A stretch of 64,000 bases of DNA from the NCBI RefSeq assembly GCF_037023755.1, contig NZ_CP146100.1:248001-312000 (forward strand), given 5' to 3'. Both the position numbers and the translations under genes were made by a program. This DNA comes from Saccharopolyspora sp. SCSIO 74807. GTDB taxonomy: Bacteria > Actinomycetota > Actinomycetes > Mycobacteriales > Pseudonocardiaceae. This document shows, piece by piece, positions 58,901 to 64,000 of the stretch (position 1 is the stretch's first letter; each line of letters starts with the position of its first letter). Under the pieces are notes generated by a model. It was not told the origin of the DNA, searched no databases, and saw nothing but the letters and a program-made list of their open reading frames with translations.

Positions 58901-59708
58901 TCTCCTCGGACTGGGCGAACTGCAGGTTGCGCTCGACCTCGGCGCGCTTGGCCTTCGCGTTCTCCTGGTCGGCCTGGTCGCGGGCCAGTTCGGCGCGGGC
59001 GCTGACCAGGTCGTCGGCGATCAGCCGCAGCCGCGCGTCGCGCAGGTCGGCCTGCACGGTCTGGGCCTTGCGCGCGATCTCGGCCTGCTTGCCGAGCGGT
59101 TTGAGCTGGCGGCGCAACTCGCCGGTGAGGTCGGTCAACCTGGTGAGGTTGGCCTGCATCGCGTCCAGCTTCCGCAGCGCCTTCTCCTTGCGCTTGCGGT
59201 GCTTGAGCACGCCCGCGGCCTCTTCGATGAGCCTGCGGTGCTCGTCCGGCTTGGCCTGCAGGATCGAGGCCAGCTGGCCCTGCCCGACGATCACGTGCAT
59301 CTCGCGGCCGATGCCGGAGTCGGACAGCAGCTCCTGCACGTCCATCAACCGGCAGGTGTTGCCGTTGATCTCGTACTCGCTGGCGCCGTCCCGGTACATC
59401 CGGCGGGTGATCGAGACCTCGGTGTACTCGATGGGCAGCGCGCCGTCGGCGTTGTCGATGGTGAGCGTGACCTCGGCCCGGCCCAGCGGCGCGCGACCGG
59501 AGGTGCCGGCGAAGATGACGTCCTCCATCTTGCCGCCGCGCAAGGCTTTCGCGCCCTGCTCGCCCATCACCCAGGTCAACGCGTCGAGCACGTTGGACTT
59601 GCCGGAGCCGTTCGGGCCGACCACGCAGGTGATGCCCGGTTCGAAGCGCAGCGTGGTGGCCGACGCGAACGACTTGAACCCCTTCAGCGTCAGGCTCTTC
59701 AAGTGCAC
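55998..59708 (-). CDS. smc: Chromosome segregation protein SMC
   Basis: A 1236-residue condensin ATPase that organises and segregates the chromosome with ScpA and ScpB. Walker A is GPNGSGKSN at residues 31-39. Two long coiled coils run from about 170-490 and 680-1020, separated by the hinge (residues about 500-660). The C-terminal head has LLSGGEKSLTAVAML and Walker B FYVLDEVEAALDD. A Glu/Pro/Ala-rich tail of about 60 residues follows. GTG 59708 gives the conserved MHLKSLTLKGFKSFA start. It lies next to acyP, as in M. tuberculosis (Rv2922c-Rv2922A), but not next to ftsY here. Confidence 0.96.
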   Translation of the reverse strand: MHLKSLTLKGFKSFASATTLRFEPGITCVVGPNGSGKSNVLDALTWVMGEQGAKALRGGKMEDVIFAGTSGRAPLGRAEVTLTIDNADGALPIEYTEVSITRRMYRDGASEYEINGNTCRLMDVQELLSDSGIGREMHVIVGQGQLASILQAKPDEHRRLIEEAAGVLKHRKRKEKALRKLDAMQANLTRLTDLTGELRRQLKPLGKQAEIARKAQTVQADLRDARLRLIADDLVSARAELARDQADQENAKAKRAEVERNLQFAQSEEKGLEEKVAADAPRLNRAQDTWYRLSALEERLNSTLRLAEERHKHLTAQNVEERSGRDPDQLEEEAAEAAEQEIELREEVERAREALGEVERRRADLESQLKDAEREHMAAVRAIADRREGVAKLSGQVESMRSKVSATSDELERLTASLAEAQERAEVAESAYADAEAETGGQESDDAGLEERRVNAAEARDAARARVEELVKEERAAEREIASWKARVEALSMGLNRKDGAGALLAAGDRVPGLLGSVAALLTVDTGAEAALAAALGAVADAVAVDGVGDAVTALELLRSDEAGKAGVLVGGTATPDRSNWPQLPGGAHWAADLVRAPDGLRGAVTTALDRMAVVDDLGAARSLVQEHPGVRAVTRGGDVLGGHWATGGSDDAQSVLEVQAAVDEAEQEHAAAQRRLEQHSAALEGARAEEEARRDEVRAVQEQINEAKVAAARSTERISSLRKAAQSATAEVERVREQRSKVEQSREQALSSLAELEERLSAVKTEQQEQAEPDTELRDRLNNELGTVRQEEMDARLGQRTAEERARAVQGRADQLRRAARQEREARARAEAARQARERGARVTRAVIDGAQKALERIAGSLRAATDERDTAQAQQAEHDQALGTVRARVRELGGELEKLTDAVHRDEMVRAEQRLRIEQLENKIIEDFGIGLDDLVEEYGPTVPVPPTPAEVAEYEAARERGEEVSEPPSMPYDRGTQERRAKRAEKDLSLLGKVNPLALEEYAALEERYRYLSGQLEDLKATRRDLLDVVKEVDEKILEVFQSAFHDVAAEFKQVFSVLFPGGDGRLVLTDPEDMLSTGIEVEARPPGKKVKRLSLLSGGEKSLTAVAMLVAIFRARPSPFYVLDEVEAALDDTNLRRLITLLDQLRSTSQLLIITHQKPTMEIADALYGVSMRGDGITTVISQRLRGSEPEPDPAAAGPPPEVVADGPEAESGPEPDSEAAADAEQQAAEHP

Positions 59709-59811
59709 GGCTGCGATCGACCTTCCCGCGAGTCTGTGCGTGCGGCGTTCGCGCGAGCGTACCCGGCGCGGTGCGGGCTATTGCGGATAACCACGCAGGA
59801 CGCGGGAGCTC

Positions 59812-60135
59812 TCAGCGCTCGACGAAGCCGTCCAGGCCGCCTTTCGGCTCCGTCCACTGCTCGCCGACGTGCTCCACCCGGCCCGGGGTTTCCGCGGAAC
59901 GCAGCGCGGCGAGCAGTTGCTCGCACGCGTGGCGGGGACCTTCGGCGACGACCTCGACCTTGCCTGCGGGCAGGTTGGTCGCGCTGCCGACCAGCCCCAG
60001 CTCCAGCGCCTTCGATCGGGTGAACCACCGGAACCCGACGCCCTGCACGTGGCCGTGCACCCGGGCGGTGAGGCGGGTGTCGCCGGCATCCCTGTTCCCG
60101 GAATCCCTGCTCGCGGAATCGCTGCGGTCGGTCAC
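59812..60135 (-). CDS. acyP: Acylphosphatase
   Basis: A 107-residue small enzyme that hydrolyses acyl phosphates such as 1,3-bisphosphoglycerate or carbamoyl phosphate. The catalytic Arg is in HVQGVGFRWFTRSKAL near residue 35, and the catalytic Asn in GSATNLPAGKVEVVAEG. GTG 60135 gives a short polar N-terminus. TTG 60195 would add 20 residues and is less likely. It is transcribed towards smc from a divergent gap with the mucin-like gene. A gene of this kind accompanies smc in many actinobacteria. Confidence 0.9.
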   Translation of the reverse strand: MTDRSDSASRDSGNRDAGDTRLTARVHGHVQGVGFRWFTRSKALELGLVGSATNLPAGKVEVVAEGPRHACEQLLAALRSAETPGRVEHVGEQWTEPKGGLDGFVER

Positions 60136-60377
60136 ACCCGCATGATGCCCGCCGCGGCGCGGATGCGGCCGACCCGCCCCCGCCTCCTTGATCAAACCGG
60201 CTGCGCACGGGGCCCACCCGGCGGCGGTGGCCCGCGCACCGGCGGCTACCGTGTCCGCTGATCCAGGAGTGATCCACGCGGTGCTGGACGTCCGACTTCG
60301 CCGGTCGAGGTCCGTACCGGGTCAGCGGCACGGGTTCGCCAGTCCGTGCCGGTGGGACTTCGAGGGCGGGAACGTTG

Positions 60378-61202
60378 ATGGACCCTTTAGCACCGGACGC
60401 CGATGGGGCGCAGCCCCACGCCGAGCACCCGGACGCGCGGCCGCGCCGGTTCGTGCTGTGGGTGACCACCGGGGTCGTGGTCGCCACCGGTTTCGCCACC
60501 ACCGCCGCGCTGGTCGTGGGCGGTCAGCAACGCAACGACGTCAGCTCCGAACTCCCGCCAGGGCCGGCGGGGACGACGCTGGTCACCACCGACGGGTATC
60601 CGGGCACGCGGACGTCGGAGGCGCCGCCGGTGCTGGTTCCGCCGCCGATGGCGCCGGGCACGACTTCTTCCCCGAGCAGTTCCACGAGTTCTTCCGAGGA
60701 TTCCGAGGAGTTGCCGCCGCCACCGGAGACGACTTCGGAGTCCCCGCGGCCCACCGGCACGCCGACCGAGTCGCCGACGCCGCCGCAGCCGACCACGCCG
60801 CCGACCACGCCGAAGCCGCCGCCTCCGCCGCCGACGACCGATCCGCCCCCGACGACTCAGCCTCCGCCGAGCACGCCTCCGCCGAGCACGCCCCCGCCGA
60901 CGAGTGCGCCGCCGACGAGCCCGCCGAGCACCGGCACGTCCAGCCGCACGGAGGGTCCGGCGCCGTCGCCTGCACCGCCACCGACCACGTCCGGCCGGAC
61001 GACGACCGGGCCCGAGGCGACCTCGCCGGAGCCGACCGTCTCCCGGCCGACCTCGCGGACGCCCGCTCCGACCTCGGACATGCCCGGTCCGACCTCGACG
61101 ACGACGGAACCGAGCACGACCACGTATCGCGTCCCGGCGACGGAAGACCCGGCTCCGCCGAACGCTCCGTACATGGATCCCGAAGCGCCCTTCGCGGAGT
61201 GA
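60378..61202 (+). CDS. Pro/Ser/Thr-rich mucin-like membrane protein
   Basis: A 274-residue protein with one membrane helix (residues about 26-48, VLWVTTGVVVATGFATTAAL). After it comes an almost entirely Pro/Thr/Ser/Glu extracellular region with PTSPPSTG/TPPPSTPPP-like short repeats and no folded domain. It is likely a surface-exposed spacer, probably O-glycosylated and mucin-like. A short charged N-terminus is cytoplasmic, so the orientation is N-in. ATG 60378 follows GGCGGG. It is 182 nt upstream of an NBR1-Ig membrane protein, and the two could be functionally linked, but no known family says so. Confidence 0.7.
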   Translation: MDPLAPDADGAQPHAEHPDARPRRFVLWVTTGVVVATGFATTAALVVGGQQRNDVSSELPPGPAGTTLVTTDGYPGTRTSEAPPVLVPPPMAPGTTSSPSSSTSSSEDSEELPPPPETTSESPRPTGTPTESPTPPQPTTPPTTPKPPPPPPTTDPPPTTQPPPSTPPPSTPPPTSAPPTSPPSTGTSSRTEGPAPSPAPPPTTSGRTTTGPEATSPEPTVSRPTSRTPAPTSDMPGPTSTTTEPSTTTYRVPATEDPAPPNAPYMDPEAPFAE

Positions 61203-61384
61203 CCGACGTCTGAGTGCGCGGTTCCCGGGGCCACGCGCTCGGCCTGCGGCGCACGGCGCTGGACCGTTCGCGCGGTTTGCCGTGTCGTGCGGCGCAATCA
61301 CCCGATCGCCGCGCCGACGCCGAGCGGCGCCGTGCTAAACACAGGTTCCATGTCCGGCACCACGTGCGGCCGCGGACGCGGCCG

Positions 61385-62560
61385 ATGAGCGAACCGTGCA
61401 CTCCCGGCAAACGCGGCCGCAAGCAGCTGCGCCCGGACCCGGCGACCGGTCCGGTCGCCGCGTTCGCGCACCGGCTGTGCGAGTTGAAGGAGGCGGCCGG
61501 AGATCCCTCCTACGATCGGATGCGGGGCGATTTCGGCGCGGCCGCGTCGAAATCCGCGTTGTCGTCGGCTGCGCGCGGCCAGGACCTGCCTTCGTGGGAG
61601 ACCACTTGGGAGTTCGTGCGCAGCCTCGCGGTCGGTGTGCTCGGCGAGGACGCGGGCGCGACTCGCCGCGAGTGGTCCCGACGTTGGGAGCGGGCACGCG
61701 AGGATGCCGCGGCGAGCCTCCCCGGCGCGCACTCGAGCGGTCTCGCGAGCGGAGCGAACGGGACGGCCGGCGCGGAGTCCGCGGCGGCGGGCACCCGCGG
61801 AACGGTCAACGGCACACCGACCGGCGTCCCGGACTCCGTTCCAGCGCCCGGCGAGGACGTCGCGTCTCCCGAAGACGCCACGACCTCCGGAGACGCAGCG
61901 TTCTCCGGAAAAACCGCGTTCTCCGGAAAAACCCCGTTCTCCGAACAAGCAGCGTTCTCCGGAAAAGCCGCGTCTCCCGAAGGCGCACCTTCCCCCGAAG
62001 AAGCCGCGCCCTCCGGAGACGCAGCGTCCCCGGGCAGCGCGGCCGCCCGCGAAACCCCGGACTCCCCCGAACCTCCGACCGGCCGTCCCGCTGCCCGCGA
62101 GCGGCTCCGCCGCGCCTTGCTCCCGGCCGGAACCGCCGTCGTCGTGACCGTCGCGGCCATCGCCGCCGCCACGTATTTCCTTTCCGAACCGCAGCGGCCC
62201 ATTCCCGGCGACAACTCGTTGATGGTCGACGAGAACCTGCTCGACGACAGCCCGGTCCAGGCAGGCGGGAGTTTCGTCAAGACCTGGGACCTGCGCAACG
62301 CAGGTGACGTGCCGTGGTCCGGCCGATACCTCGAGCAGGCCGGACCGCCCATCGGCGATTCCGCCTGCACCGCGCCGAAGCGGGTGTGGATCCCGGACGT
62401 GCGGCCGGGCGACACGGTGCGGGTGGCGGTCCCGGTGAACGCGGGCGACGAACCGGGCCGCTGCAAGATCGCGTGGAAGATGGTCGACGAATCCGGGAGG
62501 TTGTTCTTCCCGGAGAACGCGCTGCACCCCGTTTTCTTCGACTGGCGGGTGGTGCGCTGA
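61385..62560 (+). CDS. Membrane protein with HTH-like and NBR1-Ig domains
   Basis: A 391-residue single-pass protein. Residues 1-115 resemble an actinobacterial helix-turn-helix-like N-terminal domain (FAHRLCELKEAAGDPSYDRM, then SWETTWEFVRSL). A repeat-rich linker follows to about 240, with 6-residue units such as AFSGKT. One membrane helix lies at about 245-267. The C-terminal domain from about 276 matches the Ig-like fold of NBR1 (PF16158): SFVKTWDLRNAGDVPWSGRY, WIPDVRPGDTVRVAVPV, then WKMVDESGRLFFPE. That domain should lie outside the cell. ATG 61385 is chosen because the upstream frame is arginine-rich. The ligand is unknown. Confidence 0.75.
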   Translation: MSEPCTPGKRGRKQLRPDPATGPVAAFAHRLCELKEAAGDPSYDRMRGDFGAAASKSALSSAARGQDLPSWETTWEFVRSLAVGVLGEDAGATRREWSRRWERAREDAAASLPGAHSSGLASGANGTAGAESAAAGTRGTVNGTPTGVPDSVPAPGEDVASPEDATTSGDAAFSGKTAFSGKTPFSEQAAFSGKAASPEGAPSPEEAAPSGDAASPGSAAARETPDSPEPPTGRPAARERLRRALLPAGTAVVVTVAAIAAATYFLSEPQRPIPGDNSLMVDENLLDDSPVQAGGSFVKTWDLRNAGDVPWSGRYLEQAGPPIGDSACTAPKRVWIPDVRPGDTVRVAVPVNAGDEPGRCKIAWKMVDESGRLFFPENALHPVFFDWRVVR

Positions 62561-62564
62561 GCGG

Positions 62565-62611
62565 CGAAGGGCGCCTTCGTCCAACCCCCAGCGGAACGAA
62601 GACGCCCTTCG
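62565..62611 (+). terminator. Imperfect hairpin after the NBR1-Ig gene
   Basis: Arms 62565-62580 and 62596-62611 make a 9 bp plus 6 bp stem with one mismatch, starting 4 nt after the stop. The core CGAAGGGCG and its complement CGCCCTTCG flank a C-rich loop. It may end transcription from the plus strand. It also resembles an inverted repeat of the kind that occurs in many copies in related genomes, which I cannot check here. Confidence 0.5.
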
Positions 62612-62961
62612 ATTCCCCATGGGGTGGCCGATGGCGCCGGAACCGGATTCGCGCGCTCGTGATTCGGATGCTGCCGAACGCGCATAATGGCTTCCCGCCT
62701 GTTCAGTGATGTTCCCCGGTTCGCCGTGCCGACCACACAACCACCACGCTCCGGCCACCACAAGCGATCATTGGCCGGAGCCGCCCGCGCCAATGTGCAT
62801 GCAGGTCAGCGCATTGACCAGCGGACATTCAGGCGGGCGGCCAGGTCAATTCCGGAAGCGGGGCGCCGCTTCGGCAGGCCGTCGCTCAGCTTCGAATCGG
62901 AACGTCTGCTGCCATTGGAACATTTCCGGCGGAACCGCACCACCATTCATTTCGCCAGGAT
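62612..62961. other. Non-coding gap before sugar-porter gene
   Basis: About 350 nt in which I support no gene. It is noticeably less GC-rich than its surroundings around 62640-62780 and has no clear promoter for either strand. The open frames here are not codon-biased. It separates the convergent NBR1-Ig and sugar-porter genes. Confidence 0.35.
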
Positions 62962-64000
62962 TCATCGCTGCTTGCGCAACGACCGCTCGATGTCCTCCAG
63001 ACTGCGCCCCTTCGTTTCCGGCAGGTTCCGGTACAGGTAGCCGAGTCCGATGATTCCGAGCACGCCGTAGATCCAGAACAATCCGGTTTCCGTGAGGGCG
63101 CTGATCAGCGTGAGCACCGAAATGGAGATGAGGAAGTCCAGCGCCCAGTGCGTCACCGTGCCGACGCTGGAAGCCTTGCCGCGCACTGCGGTGGGGAACA
63201 CCTCGCTGTTGATCAGCCAGATGGCGAGCCCGAGGCTGGCCGCGAACGCCGCCTCGTAGAGCATCAGCCCGCCGGTGAGCCACAACCCGAGCCCTTGCAC
63301 GCTCGGCAGCAGGTACAGCGCGCCGAGCCCGAACAGCACGACGATCACCACCGAGGTCCCGCCGATCAGCAGCGGCCGCCGCCCGACCCGGTCGATCATC
63401 AGCAGCGCGATCGCGGTGAAGACCATGTTCACCGCGCCGATGCCGACCGAGGACAGGATCGACGCCGAGGCACCGAGCCCGGCCTGCTGCAGGATCGTCG
63501 GCGCGTAGTAGATCACCGCGTTGACGCCCACGAGCTGGTTGGTCGCCGCCACGGCGAACCCGAGCAGCACGGCGGGCCGCAGCCCGGGCCGGAACAGGTC
63601 GCGGTAGGAGAACTTGCTCTCCTCCCGCATGGCCACGGTGATCTCGTCGATCTCCGCGTCGACCTCTTGCGCCGATCGGGTGCGCAGCAGCTCGGCCCTG
63701 GCCTCATCGGTGCGCCCGCGGGCGAGCAGCCAGCGCGGGCTTTCGCCGAGGAACAGCAGCCCGATCAGCATCGCCAGCGACGGCACGGCCGCCAGCCCGA
63801 GCATCCAGCGCCATCCCTGCATCTCGGCGAACGCATAGCCGACCAGGTAGGACACGAAGATCCCGATGGTGATCATGAGCTGGTTCATGGACACCAACCG
63901 GCCGCGCAGCGCAGGCGGCGCGATCTCGGCGATGTAGGCGGGCACGACCAGCGAACTCGCCCCGATGGCCAGCCCGAGCACCACCCGCGCCACGATCAGC
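62962..64000 (-). CDS. Sugar-porter MFS transporter (truncated by window)
   Basis: The C-terminal part, about 345 residues, of a sugar-porter family transporter. The open frame runs off the right edge, so the first one or two helices are missing. Family signatures are PAYIAEIAPPALRGRLVSMN near the left of the known part, FLGESPRWLL, GVNAVIYYAPTILQQAGLG, MIDRVGRRPLLIGG and the closing YLYRNLPETKGRSLEDIE. The substrate is probably a hexose, pentose or polyol. The true start lies beyond 64000. Confidence 0.92.
   Translation of the reverse strand, partial: LIVARVVLGLAIGASSLVVPAYIAEIAPPALRGRLVSMNQLMITIGIFVSYLVGYAFAEMQGWRWMLGLAAVPSLAMLIGLLFLGESPRWLLARGRTDEARAELLRTRSAQEVDAEIDEITVAMREESKFSYRDLFRPGLRPAVLLGFAVAATNQLVGVNAVIYYAPTILQQAGLGASASILSSVGIGAVNMVFTAIALLMIDRVGRRPLLIGGTSVVIVVLFGLGALYLLPSVQGLGLWLTGGLMLYEAAFAASLGLAIWLINSEVFPTAVRGKASSVGTVTHWALDFLISISVLTLISALTETGLFWIYGVLGIIGLGYLYRNLPETKGRSLEDIERSLRKQR

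Noticed and set aside
55881-60023. 1380-codon plus-strand open frame
   Set aside because: It is an antisense shadow of smc. Its residues are poorly biased for a real protein, and smc on the other strand explains the whole stretch.

Overview
The window is a GC-rich actinobacterial chromosome segment, most likely from the Pseudonocardiales and plausibly Saccharopolyspora-like. The evidence is a mycothione reductase gene (mycothiol is an actinobacterial thiol), very high third-position GC, leaderless or GTG-started genes, a WhiG-type sporulation sigma factor beside rpsB, and gene order that matches both Mycobacterium (dxr-rip1-ispG-GNAT; rnhB-lepB-rplS-trmD-rimM-KH-rpsP-ffh; ftsY-smc-acyP) and Streptomyces (whiG-peptidase-rpsB-tsf-pyrH-frr-cdsA). 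It is core chromosome with small accessory pockets. No tRNA, rRNA or CRISPR array was recognised.

Layout. 0.4-4.4 kb: mycothione reductase with a phosphoesterase, then a divergent CynX-like MFS transporter and a FadR-type GntR regulator. 4.4-14.5 kb (minus): a damaged antitoxin-like ORF, cobQ, map, a palindromic repeat block, a lipoprotein penicillin-binding protein, a GNAT protein, ispG, rip1 and dxr. 14.9-22.5 kb: a DUF2631 protein, a relic of a Tn3-family transposase, a beta-carbonic anhydrase, rlmN (minus), then a three-gene Mn/Zn ABC importer and a DtxR/MntR-type regulator (plus). 23-32.5 kb (minus, with one plus-strand M23 peptidase gene): methyltransferase, cdsA, frr, pyrH, tsf, rpsB, whiG, xerC, dprA. 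32.7-43.6 kb (minus): comM, yraN, DUF2469, rnhB, lepB, rplS, trmD, rimM, khpA, rpsP, a CPBP protease, an amidohydrolase and ffh. 43.8-51.8 kb (minus): a DEAD-box helicase, a small P-loop kinase, glnB-amt with a GlnR-like box, a second CynX-like MFS transporter and ftsY. 52-54.7 kb (plus): anmK overlapping a sodium:solute symporter. 54.7-60.1 kb (minus): a Pro/Gln-repeat tail-anchored protein, a decayed epoxide hydrolase, smc and acyP. 60.4-62.6 kb (plus): a mucin-like membrane protein and an NBR1-Ig-domain membrane protein. The right edge holds a truncated sugar-porter MFS gene.

Functional themes are isoprenoid synthesis (dxr, ispG), ribosome and translation factors, protein targeting (ffh, ftsY, lepB), chromosome handling (smc, xerC, dprA), nitrogen sensing (amt-glnB), metal uptake and cell-wall recycling. 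The most noteworthy items are the NBR1-Ig/mucin-like pair, the anmK-symporter pair, a cluster of hairpins with a shared G-rich loop at 46.8 kb, a three-copy 16-17 nt repeat before ffh, and an operator-like palindrome over a leaderless GTG start of the metal importer.
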